64,000 nt of DNA from Thermincola ferriacetica (lineage in GTDB: Bacteria > Bacillota > Thermincolia > Thermincolales > Thermincolaceae): contig NZ_LGTE01000008.1 of assembly GCF_001263415.1 (NCBI RefSeq), positions 42,582 to 106,581 of the forward strand, read 5' to 3'. The notes beneath the pieces are model-generated. The model was not told where the DNA came from, made no database searches, and worked only from the letters and a program-made list of their open reading frames with translations. Position numbers and translations under genes: made by a program. Positions 26,884 through 36,067 of the stretch are shown piece by piece; the stretch's first letter is position 1, and the number at the start of each line of letters is the position of its first letter.

Positions 26884-27462
26884 ATGGATGAGCGTCGTGT
26901 TATAATCGCCGATCCTGATCCAGCCAGTAGAAAAAACCTGAAAGCTCTACTAAATAAAGCCGGTTATCTGGTAGTTGGCGAAGCAGAAGACGGACTGACA
27001 GCCTTAAAATTGATCCGCTACAGGCAGCCGGATTTAGTCATTATGGAGGCCAAACTGGCGGTGTTGGAGGGGGCGGAAATAGGGGACATTGTTGAAGAAG
27101 ACGGGCTGGCGCCTGTTATCTTGATTGGGACTCCGGATCAGGTAAAGTTACCTGATTATGAAAAAGAAAAACGTTTTTTTGCCTATGTAATTAAGCCCGT
27201 TGATGAACGCAACCTTTTTCCGGTGATAGATCTGGTGATTAGAAATTATAACCGCATCAGGGCTTTGGAAGAAGAAATAGTAAAATTGAAAAATACGCTG
27301 GAGACCAGAAAACTGGTGGAAAAAGCCAAGGGCATACTTATGGATACTTTGGGTCTGACGGAAGCCGAAGCTTTTCGCCGCATTCAGAAACAAAGTATGA
27401 ACAAGAGGATGTCAATGCAGGCCGTTGCCAAAGCAATTATCCTGGCACACGACCTCAAATAA
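26884..27462 (+). CDS. ANTAR-domain RNA-binding antiterminator with degenerate receiver
   Basis: 192 residues: receiver domain (1-115), coiled-coil linker (about 120-138, RIRALEEEIVKLKNTLETRK), ANTAR domain (about 138-190; LVEKAKGILMDTLGLTEAEAFRRI and MSMQAVAKAIIL). ANTAR proteins such as EutV, NasR and clostridial NitR bind paired hexaloop hairpins and prevent terminator folding. In the receiver, the acidic pair (Asp10, Asp12) and Lys104 are kept, but the phospho-acceptor position is Glu55 (DLVIMEAKLA instead of the usual MDxxMP). No histidine kinase is adjacent. The many ANTAR hairpins in the window make nif, amt, glnA-2 and its own gene the likely targets. It may be cotranscribed with glnA-1. 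Confidence 0.92.
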   Translation: MDERRVIIADPDPASRKNLKALLNKAGYLVVGEAEDGLTALKLIRYRQPDLVIMEAKLAVLEGAEIGDIVEEDGLAPVILIGTPDQVKLPDYEKEKRFFAYVIKPVDERNLFPVIDLVIRNYNRIRALEEEIVKLKNTLETRKLVEKAKGILMDTLGLTEAEAFRRIQKQSMNKRMSMQAVAKAIILAHDLK

Positions 27463-27590
27463 GGTTTTAATCCCAATTATTGTACAGTGGGGGGTGTTAA
27501 GACCTAACGCTTAATAAATTCATTGAGCCTCTGTATTCAGTTTAAGCTAATTTTTACAAAACCATAAAATGAGAAAGGTGTGTGAAAAAA

Positions 27591-28913
27591 ATGACCAAAC
27601 AGGAAGTTTTGGAAAAAGCAAAAGAATTAAATGTAAAGTTTGTGCGTTTGCAGTTTACTGACATTTTCGGGGTGTTAAAAAACGTTGCCATTACAACCGA
27701 ACAATTAGAGAAGGCTTTGGATGGTGAGCTTATGTTCGACGGTTCTTCTATTCAGGGCTTTACCCGGATAGAAGAATCTGATATGTATTTACGCCCCGAC
27801 CCGGATACATTTATAGTGTTCCCCTGGAGACCAAAAGACGGAGCTGTGGCCCGGCTGATCTGTGATGTTTATAAGCCGGACGGCAATCCTTTTGAAGGCG
27901 ACCCGCGCTATATTCTGAAAAAGGTAATTGCGGAAGCGGCAGAATTGGGGTACAGGATGTATGTAGGCCCGGAAGCAGAATTTTTCCTGTTCCTTGTTGA
28001 CGAGGAAGGAAAACCGACTACTATAACCCACGACAAAGCGGGCTACTTTGACCTGACACCTGTGGACCTGGGTGAAAATGCCCGGAGAGATATGGTTTTG
28101 ACCCTCGAACAGATGGGTTTTGAAATAGAGGCTTCCCACCACGAAGTTGCTCCCGGACAGCATGAAATCGACTTTAAATATTCTGACGCCTTGGATGTTG
28201 CTGACAAAATTATGACCTTTAAGTTTGTTGTCCGGACAATTGCTCAGCGGCACGGTTTGCATGCTACTTTTATGCCGAAACCTATATTTGGTATCAACGG
28301 TTCCGGTATGCATATGAACCAGTCACTGTTTAAAGGAGATCAAAACGCATTCTTTGATCCCAATGGGTATAAGCAGTTAAGCCAGGAAGCTCTCTATTAC
28401 ATTGGCGGATTGTTGAAGCATGCCCGCGCTTTGGCAGCTATTACCAACCCGACGGTAAACTCCTATAAGCGTCTTGTACCTGGTTATGAAGCGCCTGTAT
28501 ACCTGGCTTGGTCTGCTGCCAATAGAAGCGCTCTCTGCCGCATCCCTGCCAAGAGGGGAGCCAGCACAAGGGTAGAGCTCAGGAATCCGGACCCCTCCTG
28601 CAACCCGTATCTGGCTATAGCTGGCGCTTTGGCGGCCGGCCTGGATGGAATCAAGAACAAGATTCAACCCCCTGCTGAAACAAGCGCCAATATCTACCAT
28701 ATGGATGCTGCCACAAGAGCAGCTGAAGGCATTCAAAGCCTGCCGGCCAACCTGAAGGAAGCCCTTGACGAATTGCAAAATGATGAGGTATTAAAGGACA
28801 TGCTTGGTGAGCATGTTTACAGTAAGTTCATGGAAGGCAAACTTCAGGAATGGGATGAATACAGAACAAAAGTTACCGAATGGGAAATTGAAAAATACCT
28901 TACCACCTATTAA
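27591..28913 (+). CDS. glnA: Glutamine synthetase type I, copy 1
   Basis: 440 residues, short alpha-type GSI. Seen: [15 protein letters not shown] and DGSSIQGF (N-terminal beta-grasp and Asp50-type loop), [24 protein letters not shown] (ATP/metal site), [12 protein letters not shown] and [17 protein letters not shown], then the Glu flap region. It makes glutamine from glutamate and ammonia in a dodecamer, and lacks the adenylylation-site insertion of the beta type. The ATG at 27591 is preferred to a GTG nine bases upstream, which is too close to AAAGGTG. No terminator is seen between the ANTAR regulator gene and this one, 128 bases apart. A close paralogue follows. Confidence 0.97.
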   Translation: MTKQEVLEKAKELNVKFVRLQFTDIFGVLKNVAITTEQLEKALDGELMFDGSSIQGFTRIEESDMYLRPDPDTFIVFPWRPKDGAVARLICDVYKPDGNPFEGDPRYILKKVIAEAAELGYRMYVGPEAEFFLFLVDEEGKPTTITHDKAGYFDLTPVDLGENARRDMVLTLEQMGFEIEASHHEVAPGQHEIDFKYSDALDVADKIMTFKFVVRTIAQRHGLHATFMPKPIFGINGSGMHMNQSLFKGDQNAFFDPNGYKQLSQEALYYIGGLLKHARALAAITNPTVNSYKRLVPGYEAPVYLAWSAANRSALCRIPAKRGASTRVELRNPDPSCNPYLAIAGALAAGLDGIKNKIQPPAETSANIYHMDAATRAAEGIQSLPANLKEALDELQNDEVLKDMLGEHVYSKFMEGKLQEWDEYRTKVTEWEIEKYLTTY

Positions 28914-28969
28914 TTTTAATTTACTGCTAGCTTAATGCTGAACCAAATTCTCTATACCATCCTTCCCAT

Positions 28970-29007
28970 CTTAAAAGCGGAGTGGTCGCTGACACTCCGC
29001 TTTTAAG
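28970..29007 (+). terminator. Terminator after glnA copy 1
   Basis: AAAAGCGGAGTG-GTCGCTGA-CACTCCGCTTTT, a 12-base-pair stem. The flanking A/T runs allow it to work in both directions. Confidence 0.75.
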
Positions 29008-29066
29008 CATTTAGGTGTCTGTTAACTACTTAGCCGTAAGTATACAAAATAATCAGCAAAAAAGTA

Positions 29067-29094
29067 TTGCATTTCTTTTTGGCTATGCTATAAT
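29067..29094 (+). promoter_or_regulatory. Promoter of glnA copy 2
   Basis: TTGCAT (29067-29072) and TATAAT (29089-29094) with 16 bases between, just before the ANTAR leader. Confidence 0.65.
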
Positions 29095-29115
29095 AGGAAG
29101 CAGAATTAATAGTCT

Positions 29116-29208
29116 GGAAATACAAAGGTGTATTTCTGGTTCTGAAGCAACGGCGCTTTCAGACAACAGGGGCAAGAGCCTCTGTTATTGGAAGTGCTTT
29201 TTATTTGT
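29116..29208 (+). promoter_or_regulatory. ANTAR antiterminator site and terminator before glnA copy 2
   Basis: P1: GAAATAC-AAAGGT-GTATTTC (29117-29136), the longest P1 stem in the window, A1 and G4. P2: GAAGC-AACGGC-GCTTTC (29144-29160), A1 and G4. Terminator: GCGCTTTC with GGAAGTGC (29153-29198), then TTTTTATTT. Confidence 0.82.
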
Positions 29209-29303
29209 ACATAATAAGGAGGGCGGTGCGGTTTTTGGTAGAGTATCGGAAAGTCTGGCTTTGAAATTAAACGAAAACTTCCAGTAGAAAGGTTGTGTTA
29301 ACA

Positions 29304-30632
29304 ATGGCGTTAACCAAAGAAGATGTTATACAGATGGCGGCTGAGGCAAACGTAAAGTTTGTGCGGCTGCAGTTTACAGATATTTTTGGTGTATTGAAAA
29401 ATGTAGCTATTACTGTCGAACAGTTGGAAAAAGCTCTTGATGGGGAAATGATGTTTGACGGGTCCTCAATAGAAGGATTTGTAAGGATTGAGGAATCGGA
29501 CATGTATCTAAAGCCAGACCCGAATACCTTTGCCGTATTTCCCTGGCGCCCCCGGGAAGGCTCGGTTGCCAGGTTGATTTGTGATATTTACAATGCCGAC
29601 GGCGCCCCTTTTAGCGGCTGTCCCAGGAATACTCTCAAGCGGGTACTGAGTGAGGCTGCAGAGATGGGGTATACCATGAATGTGGGCCCGGAAGCGGAAT
29701 TTTTTCTCTTCTTGACCGATGAATCCGGCAGACCTACTACAATTACCCACGATAAAGCCGGTTATTTTGACCTTACCCCTGTCGACCTGGGCGAAAATGC
29801 TCGCCGCGATATGGTTCTGACCCTTGAAGAATTAGGTTTTGAGATTGAAGCCTCGCACCATGAGGTAGCTCCCGGACAGCATGAAATAGATTTTAAATAT
29901 GATGATGCCCTTGATATTGCCGATAAGATTATGACTTTTAAATTTGTTGTGCGGACTATAGCACAAAGACATGGTTTGCATGCTACCTTTATGCCCAAAC
30001 CCGTCTTTGGTATAGCCGGTTCCGGTATGCACATGAACCAGTCCCTTTTTAAAGGGGAGCAGAACGCTTTTTATGACCCTACTACTCCCGACCAGTTAAG
30101 TGCAGAAGCTTATTACTATATAGGCGGACTGATTAAACATGCCAAGGCTATTGCTGCTATTGTTAATCCGACAGTGAACTCTTACAAGCGCCTGGTATCC
30201 GGTTATGAAGCGCCTGTATATATTGCCTGGTCTGCCGCCAACAGAAGTCCGTTAATCAGGATTCCTTCCAAGAAAGGGATGAGTACCCGTATTGAGTTAA
30301 GAAACCCGGACCCTGCCTGTAATCCATACTTGGCAATAGCCGTTTGCCTGAAGGCAGGATTGGACGGAATTAAAAATAAAATACAGCCTCCACCGCCAAC
30401 GGATAAAAACATTTACCATATGACCCCTGAAGAACTGGCTGCCGAAAATATCGAAAGCCTGCCCATGAACCTTTATGAAGCTATTAAGGAGCTTCAGAAG
30501 GACGAAGTAGTGAAAAGCGCTTTGGGGGACCACATCTACAACCGGTTTGTGGAGGCAAAACTAATTGAATGGGACCGGTACAGGGTTCAAGTCCATCCAT
30601 GGGAACTTGAGGAGTACCTGGAAAAGTTTTAA
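29304..30632 (+). CDS. glnA: Glutamine synthetase type I, copy 2
   Basis: 442 residues, the same architecture and motifs as copy 1 ([65 protein letters not shown]). The two are close paralogues lying head to tail, most alike through the active site, with differences concentrated near the C-terminus and around residues 265-280. Copy 2 has its own promoter and an ANTAR leader, whereas copy 1 does not, so duplication has been followed by separate control. The ATG at 29304 follows AAAGGTTGTG. Confidence 0.97.
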   Translation: MALTKEDVIQMAAEANVKFVRLQFTDIFGVLKNVAITVEQLEKALDGEMMFDGSSIEGFVRIEESDMYLKPDPNTFAVFPWRPREGSVARLICDIYNADGAPFSGCPRNTLKRVLSEAAEMGYTMNVGPEAEFFLFLTDESGRPTTITHDKAGYFDLTPVDLGENARRDMVLTLEELGFEIEASHHEVAPGQHEIDFKYDDALDIADKIMTFKFVVRTIAQRHGLHATFMPKPVFGIAGSGMHMNQSLFKGEQNAFYDPTTPDQLSAEAYYYIGGLIKHAKAIAAIVNPTVNSYKRLVSGYEAPVYIAWSAANRSPLIRIPSKKGMSTRIELRNPDPACNPYLAIAVCLKAGLDGIKNKIQPPPPTDKNIYHMTPEELAAENIESLPMNLYEAIKELQKDEVVKSALGDHIYNRFVEAKLIEWDRYRVQVHPWELEEYLEKF

Positions 30633-30646
30633 TCAGCTAAACTTGC

Positions 30647-30676
30647 ACCGGCTTATTCATAAGCCGGTTTTTATTA
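30647..30676 (+). terminator. Terminator after glnA copy 2
   Basis: ACCGGCTT-ATTCAT-AAGCCGGT followed by TTTTATT. Confidence 0.85.
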
Positions 30677-30735
30677 CCGAAAAAAAGTAAAAAAATGTAA
30701 AAAAAGCAAAACAAAGGAAATGGTAGGTGATAACT

Positions 30736-31827
30736 TTGGTTAAGCAGTATCCGAGAATTCCCTCCGGCTGCGCGATAAGTGGAATTATCAATAAAAAAGG
30801 CCAAGTTTTTTCCGGCGCAGATATTATCAGGTCAATTGCCTTGATGCATGATCGCTCCAATGGTTTGGGGGGTGGATTTGCTGCTTATGGAATTTACCCC
30901 GAATATGAAAACCATTATGCTCTGCATGTATTTTATGAAGGACTGACTTGTAAAGAAAAGGCTGAACAATTTATAAATGAGCATTTTAACGTAGATTCCA
31001 ACGGCAAAATTCCTACCCGCAAAGTATGTTCAATTACCAATCCCCCGCTGATTTGGCGTTATTTTGTACAGCCAAAAAAAGACAAGCTTTTGCAGTCGGA
31101 ACTGACGGAAGAAGAATATGTTGTGCGCTGCGTAATGCGAATAAACAGTGAGTACGACGGAACCTACATTTTCTCCAGCGGAAAGAACATGGGTGCTTTT
31201 AAAGGGGTTGGTTACCCTGAAGATATAGGGGAGTTCTACCGGTTAGACGAATACAGAGGGTATATCTGGACTGCTCACGGCCGTTTCCCTACCAATACCC
31301 CGGGCTGGTGGGGTGGAGCCCATCCTTTTACTTTGCTTGATTGGTCTGTTGTACACAATGGGGAAATATCTTCCTATGGTGCGAACGCCCGGTTCCTCGA
31401 AATGTTTGGATATAAATGCACTCTGCAGACAGATACGGAAGCTATTACCTATATTTTTGACTATTTAATCCGCAAGCAGGGACTGAGTCTTGAACTGGCC
31501 GTCGCCACTGTGGCGGCGCCTTTCTGGAAGGATATCGACAGAATGGAACCGGCCGAAAAGGATTTGTTCACAGCTTTACGAGCCACCTATTCCAGTCTGC
31601 TTGTGAATGGGCCTTTCTCCATTATCCTTGGAACCAGAAACGGTATAATGGCGCTTAATGACAGGATCAAACTGCGTTCTCTGGTGGCTGCAACCAAGGG
31701 AGATTTTCTTTATGTGGCCAGTGAAGAATCGGCTATCCGTGAAATTTGTGCCGACCCGGACACTGTATGGACGCCTCGCGGGGGCGAACCGGTAATTGGT
31801 TTGCTGGAAGGAGCTGACAGGTTATGA
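30736..31827 (+). CDS. Glutamate synthase, glutamine amidotransferase subunit (split, archaeal type)
   Basis: 363 residues, class II glutamine amidotransferase (Ntn fold). Seen: a Cys at residue 12 (PSGCAISGI), GRFPTNTPGWWGGAHPF, VHNGEISSYGANAR and QTDTEAITYIFDYL. The Cys must become the N-terminal nucleophile, so a leader of about 11 residues would have to be removed. It releases ammonia from glutamine for the FMN-containing subunit encoded next. A TTG start at 30736 is chosen (TAGGTGAT before it); a GTG nine bases upstream is possible. It overlaps the next gene by 4 bases (ATGA). Split glutamate synthases of this kind are known from archaea and some Clostridia. Confidence 0.88.
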   Translation: MVKQYPRIPSGCAISGIINKKGQVFSGADIIRSIALMHDRSNGLGGGFAAYGIYPEYENHYALHVFYEGLTCKEKAEQFINEHFNVDSNGKIPTRKVCSITNPPLIWRYFVQPKKDKLLQSELTEEEYVVRCVMRINSEYDGTYIFSSGKNMGAFKGVGYPEDIGEFYRLDEYRGYIWTAHGRFPTNTPGWWGGAHPFTLLDWSVVHNGEISSYGANARFLEMFGYKCTLQTDTEAITYIFDYLIRKQGLSLELAVATVAAPFWKDIDRMEPAEKDLFTALRATYSSLLVNGPFSIILGTRNGIMALNDRIKLRSLVAATKGDFLYVASEESAIREICADPDTVWTPRGGEPVIGLLEGADRL

Positions 31828-33326
31828 CACTGAATTTCCAAACTCCGGATTTTATTGTGGAACGGGATATCAAAAAATGCATCAACTGCAGAGTCTGTGA
31901 GCGCCAGTGTGCCAATGAGGTTCACTCTTATGACGCGGAAGAAGACTTAATGATGGCTGACGACACCAAGTGCGTAAACTGCCACCGGTGTGTTCTGCTT
32001 TGTCCTACCAGGGCCTTAAGCATCAGGCGGCATCCGCTGGAATTTAGGGAGCACCCGGTTTGGACGGGGTCAACGATTAAAGAAATTTATAAACAGGCAG
32101 CTACAGGCGGCATTTTATTGACAGGGATGGGTACTGACAAGAATTTTCCTGTTTACTGGGATAATATCTTATTAAATGCGAGCCAGGTAACCAACCCGTC
32201 CATTGACCCGCTGCGTGAACCTATGGAACTGAAAACTTTTTTGGGGCGTAAACCGGAACAGTTGAATATCAAAGACGGTCGCCTGGCGGAAAAGATGCCA
32301 CCTCAACTGGAACTGGAAGTCCCCATAATGTTTGCGGCCATGTCCTTTGGATCCATCAGTTTAAATGCCATTACATCATTGGCCAGGGCAGCCAAAGAAG
32401 TAGGGACTTACTTTAATACGGGCGAGGGCGGATTGCACAAGAGCCTGTATGAGTTTGGGGATAACTGTATCGTCCAGGTGGCTTCCGGGCGCTTCGGTGT
32501 TCACCCGGAATACCTGAAGGCCGGTAAAGCCATCGAAATAAAAGTCGGTCAGGGAGCTAAACCGGGCATCGGTGGACATTTACCGGGTGAAAAAGTTGGT
32601 AAACAGGTTTCCGAAACCAGGATGATACCTGAGGGAACCGACGCCATTTCCCCTGCGCCGCACCACGATATCTATTCCATAGAGGATTTGCGCCAGCTCA
32701 TATTTGCCCTGAAGGAAGCAACCAATTACGAAAAACCTGTCTCTGTAAAAATCGCTGCTGTGCATAACGTTGCCGCCATAGCTTCCGGTATTGCCCGGGC
32801 AGGGGCCGATATCATTGCTATTGACGGAATTCGCGGCGGAACGGGGGCGACACCTTTAAGAACTCGCGACAGTGTTGGTATTCCAATAGAATTTGCCCTG
32901 GCAGCGGTTGATTCCAGACTGCGGGCAGAAGGCATCCGGAACCAGGTTTCCATTGTAATTTCCGGCGGTATCCGGAACAGTTCCGATGTGGTCAAAGCCA
33001 TTGCTCTGGGAGCAGATGCCGTTTATATAGGAAGCGCGGCATTAATTGCTCTGGGTTGTCATATGTGCCAGACCTGTTACAGTGGTAAATGCAACTGGGG
33101 TATAGCTACTCAGAACCCCAACCTGGTAAAACGTTTAAATCCAGACATAGGCGCCCGGAGAGCTGCAAACTTGCTGAAGGCCTGGGGCCACGAGATCAAA
33201 GAACTTTTAGGCGGTATGGGTATCAATGCTTTGGAGAGCTTGCGGGGTAACAGGCTGATGCTAAGGGGAATTGGCTTAACGGAAAAAGAGCTTAATATAC
33301 TCGGAATAAAAGCGGCCGGAGAGTAA
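31824..33326 (+). CDS. Glutamate synthase, ferredoxin-like plus FMN-binding subunit
   Basis: 500 residues. The N-terminal part (about residues 15-75) carries two [4Fe-4S] motifs, CINCRVCERQC and CVNCHRCVLLC. From about 95 on is the glutamate synthase barrel with MFAAMSFGSISLNA, NTGEGGLHK, GQGAKPGIGGHLPG, SPAPHHDIYSIEDL and DGIRGGTGATPL (FMN and 2-oxoglutarate sites). CHMCQTCYSGKC near residue 413 binds the [3Fe-4S] cluster. It converts 2-oxoglutarate and ammonia to glutamate. Translationally coupled to the amidotransferase gene. Confidence 0.94.
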   Translation: MTLNFQTPDFIVERDIKKCINCRVCERQCANEVHSYDAEEDLMMADDTKCVNCHRCVLLCPTRALSIRRHPLEFREHPVWTGSTIKEIYKQAATGGILLTGMGTDKNFPVYWDNILLNASQVTNPSIDPLREPMELKTFLGRKPEQLNIKDGRLAEKMPPQLELEVPIMFAAMSFGSISLNAITSLARAAKEVGTYFNTGEGGLHKSLYEFGDNCIVQVASGRFGVHPEYLKAGKAIEIKVGQGAKPGIGGHLPGEKVGKQVSETRMIPEGTDAISPAPHHDIYSIEDLRQLIFALKEATNYEKPVSVKIAAVHNVAAIASGIARAGADIIAIDGIRGGTGATPLRTRDSVGIPIEFALAAVDSRLRAEGIRNQVSIVISGGIRNSSDVVKAIALGADAVYIGSAALIALGCHMCQTCYSGKCNWGIATQNPNLVKRLNPDIGARRAANLLKAWGHEIKELLGGMGINALESLRGNRLMLRGIGLTEKELNILGIKAAGE

Positions 33327-33338
33327 GGGGGGTAAGTA

Positions 33339-33782
33339 ATGAAAAGGATATATGCCAACGAGGAAGTGTGTATAGGCTGCAGGTTGTGTGAAGTTCACTG
33401 TATTGTAGCCCATTCCCGTTACCCTAACGACATTGTGAAGGCTTATAAAAAAGGGCCGCGTCCTGCTGCCAGGATAATCGTCGAGGAAAACAAGCCTGTA
33501 TCTTTTGCCATACAGTGTCGGCACTGTGATGAACCATATTGTATCAAAGCCTGTATAACGGGAGCTATGCACCGGGATACGGAAACGGGCACCGTTGTAA
33601 ACGATACAGAACGTTGTGTTGGCTGCTGGACCTGTATAGTGGCCTGCCCAGCCGGCGCTATTGTAAGAGACGGAGCAGGGAAGAAGGTTGCCGCCAAATG
33701 CGACTTATGCATAGAAAAAGCCGATGGCCGGCCGGCGTGTGTGGCCAACTGCCCCAATGGAGCATTAGTACTTGCAGAATAG
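33339..33782 (+). CDS. Polyferredoxin-type [4Fe-4S] electron-transfer protein of the glutamate synthase operon
   Basis: 147 residues with four Cys clusters in the pattern of HycB/DmsB-like proteins: CIGCRLCEVHC, CRHCDEPYCIKAC, CVGCWTCIVAC and CDLCIEKADGRPACVANC. It probably carries electrons between the flavin oxidoreductase encoded next and the FMN subunit. The ATG follows AAGGGGGG by 7 bases, and the gene lies 12 bases after the FMN subunit. Confidence 0.9.
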   Translation: MKRIYANEEVCIGCRLCEVHCIVAHSRYPNDIVKAYKKGPRPAARIIVEENKPVSFAIQCRHCDEPYCIKACITGAMHRDTETGTVVNDTERCVGCWTCIVACPAGAIVRDGAGKKVAAKCDLCIEKADGRPACVANCPNGALVLAE

Positions 33783-33805
33783 GGCCAAAGGGAGGTGTAG
33801 AGGCG

Positions 33806-35071
33806 TTGAAATACGTATTGATCGGAAACTCTGCAGCGGCAATTGGCGCTGTTGAAGGAATCAGAAAGGTAGACAAGAAGGGTACGATTACCATACTGTC
33901 CGACGAACCGTACCATACCTATTCCAGGCCGTTAATATCTTATTACCTGGCGGATAAAGTCACGGAAGACCAAATGAGGTACCGCCCGGAGGATTTTTAC
34001 GCACTGCATGGTGTACAGTTTTTGGGGGGCCGTAAGGCATTAGCTGTAAAAACCGGTGAAAAAACGGTGGTTACCGCAGAAGGCGATATACCTTATGATA
34101 AATTATTGATCGCCACCGGCAGCAAGCCTATTGTTCCCCCGGTACCCGGACTGGACAGGGAAGGGGTCTATACCTTTATAAAATTTGATGACGTTAAAAA
34201 AATTAAGGAAGTTGCCGCGCCGGGAAAAAGGGCTGTGGTTGTAGGAGCGGGCCTCATTGGTATGAAGGCCGCAGAAGCTCTGGTACAGTGTGGCGTGGAA
34301 ACTACCGTGCTGGACCTTTCGGATAGGATTTTGAGCTCAATTCTGGATACCAGAGCTGCGGAAATGGTAAAAGCGCATGCGGAAACCAAGGGTGTTGCTT
34401 TTAAGTTGAACAACACTGTTGTAGAGGTCCGGGGGGATAATAAAGTTAGTTCGGTTCTGCTGAAAGATAACAATGAGCTGCCCTGTGACATAGTCATAGT
34501 AGCTATAGGGGTTACCCCTAACCTGGATGTGATTAAAGAATCTGACATTAAGTACAACCGCGGTATATTAGTTGACGAGAAGATGCAGACCAGTGTGCCT
34601 GATGTATATGCCGCCGGGGACGTAAGTGAAGGTTATGACCTTCTTTACGGTGGACAAAGGGTACTCCCGATTTTGCCCAATGCTTATATGCAGGGGGAAA
34701 TTGCCGGGCAGGCCATGGCAGGGGCCGAAGTGCAATTTGGCGGCGGATTTGCTTTCAATGCCATAGGGCTTTTTGGCCTGCCAATGAATACGGCCGGTAT
34801 TGCTAACCCTGAAGGTAGCGAGTATGAGATTATGGTGGATGAAAGCAGCCAGGATAAATGTTATCGCAAAATAGTTTTAAAAAATGACAGGGTTGTTGGC
34901 TTTATTCTGCTCAACTCTATAGACCGGAGCGGTATTTTAACCGGTTTAATCAGGGAACAGGCAGATGTCAAGGCTTTCAAGCAGGATTTAATCCGGCAGG
35001 ATTTCGGTTATATCCATTTTGCGCCGGACGTGAGAAAAGCTAAATTGACAGGAGGGAAGGCCGGTGATTAA
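33806..35071 (+). CDS. FAD/NAD(P)-binding oxidoreductase of the glutamate synthase operon
   Basis: 421 residues, pyridine nucleotide-disulfide oxidoreductase fold: LKYVLIGNSAAAIGAVEGIR (FAD dinucleotide fold), RPLISYYLADKV, LLIATGSKP, VVVGAGLIGMKAAEAL (NAD fold), VYAAGDV. It resembles NADH:rubredoxin oxidoreductase and nitrite-reductase flavodomains, without redox-active disulfide. Likely supplies NAD(P)H electrons to the split glutamate synthase, in place of the small GltD subunit. The start is the TTG at 33806 after GGGAGGTG; the long in-frame sequence upstream is the preceding gene read in another frame. It overlaps the next gene by 8 bases. Confidence 0.9.
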   Translation: MKYVLIGNSAAAIGAVEGIRKVDKKGTITILSDEPYHTYSRPLISYYLADKVTEDQMRYRPEDFYALHGVQFLGGRKALAVKTGEKTVVTAEGDIPYDKLLIATGSKPIVPPVPGLDREGVYTFIKFDDVKKIKEVAAPGKRAVVVGAGLIGMKAAEALVQCGVETTVLDLSDRILSSILDTRAAEMVKAHAETKGVAFKLNNTVVEVRGDNKVSSVLLKDNNELPCDIVIVAIGVTPNLDVIKESDIKYNRGILVDEKMQTSVPDVYAAGDVSEGYDLLYGGQRVLPILPNAYMQGEIAGQAMAGAEVQFGGGFAFNAIGLFGLPMNTAGIANPEGSEYEIMVDESSQDKCYRKIVLKNDRVVGFILLNSIDRSGILTGLIREQADVKAFKQDLIRQDFGYIHFAPDVRKAKLTGGKAGD

Positions 35072-35813
35072 AACAATTGATGCTAAAGGCATATACTATA
35101 AAGAGCTGAATGACCTCCTCCTGGAGACGGTAAATGAAGGCGCCACCCAAATTCTTTTGGAAAATGTAAACGGCCAGCGTTATATCGGTACCCGTATAAA
35201 CAAACCGGTGCAAATCGAAATCCGGGGGGTGCCCGGCAATGACCTGGGGGCATTTATGGACGGTCCTGCCATTACTGTTTATGGCAGCGGTCAGGATGCG
35301 GTAGGGAATACCATGAACTCCGGAAAAATAATTGTGCATGGGCATGCCGGGGATGTGCTCGGTTATGCTATGAGGGGCGGTAAAATTTTTGTCCGTGACG
35401 ATGTGGGTTATCGGGTAGCTATTCACATGAAGGAATACCGTGACAAAAAGCCCCTTATTATTGCCGGTGGCTGCGCAGGAGACTTTTTTGCCGAATACAT
35501 GGCAGGCGGTGTAGCAGTTCTACTGGGGCTGAACCGCAAACCCGGTCGGCCCATCGTCGGCGATTACCTGGGAACAGGTATGCATGGCGGAGTTGTTTAC
35601 CTGCGGGAAAAGAGGGAAAACATCAATCCGCATTACCTGGGTAAGGAAGTTGCGGTATTTGATATCGATGAAAAAGACAGAGAGATTTTAGAGACCTATC
35701 TCACCGAGTTCTGCAGCGACTTAAATGTAGACCTCAAAACTGTTATGGACCATGCGTTCACCAAGGTTGTTCCGGTATCCCATCGCCCATACGGAAAACT
35801 TTATACATCATAA
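35064..35813 (+). CDS. Glutamate synthase, GXGXG domain subunit
   Basis: 249 residues, the right-handed beta-helix domain found at the C-terminus of ordinary GltB and in formylmethanofuran dehydrogenase subunit C. The repeats are visible: GNDLGAFMDGPAITVYGSGQ, GNTMNSGKIIVHGHAGDV, GYAMRGGKIFVRDDVG, GDFFAEYMAGGVAVLLGL, GTGMHGGVVYLRE. It helps form the ammonia tunnel between the amidotransferase and FMN sites. GTG start inside the end of the oxidoreductase gene, preceded by GGAGGGAAGG. Last gene of the operon. Confidence 0.92.
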   Translation: MIKTIDAKGIYYKELNDLLLETVNEGATQILLENVNGQRYIGTRINKPVQIEIRGVPGNDLGAFMDGPAITVYGSGQDAVGNTMNSGKIIVHGHAGDVLGYAMRGGKIFVRDDVGYRVAIHMKEYRDKKPLIIAGGCAGDFFAEYMAGGVAVLLGLNRKPGRPIVGDYLGTGMHGGVVYLREKRENINPHYLGKEVAVFDIDEKDREILETYLTEFCSDLNVDLKTVMDHAFTKVVPVSHRPYGKLYTS

Positions 35814-35991
35814 ATAGCTCATGGTACTGGCTGATAAAATTTCCAGACAATCCACAAATTCAGCAACTTTTTTATCAAGGTCCGCATTTATTTTGGTTGT
35901 AGCGGGTAAAATAGGTTAGCGTCCTAATAATTACCAGGCAAAAAATTCCCTGTTCTGTATGTGCAAGGCCTGTCTTTAGCAGCAGGCTATA

Positions 35992-36043
35992 TTGACACGA
36001 GTATTGCTCCTTGTTATAATATAGTATATATGTCGATATATAC
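35992..36043 (+). promoter_or_regulatory. mazEF promoter and palindromic operator
   Basis: TTGACA (35992-35997), 17 bases, TATAAT (36015-36020), followed by the near-perfect 20-base palindrome GTATATA-TGTCGA-TATATAC (36024-36043) at the transcription start. This fits autorepression by a ribbon-helix-helix antitoxin. Confidence 0.78.
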
Positions 36044-36067
36044 GCTTTGCTGAGGAGGTGCGCTAGG

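Noticed and set aside
29015..29287. 90-codon frame before glnA copy 2
   Set aside because: It covers the promoter, both ANTAR hairpins and the terminator and has no good ribosome site.
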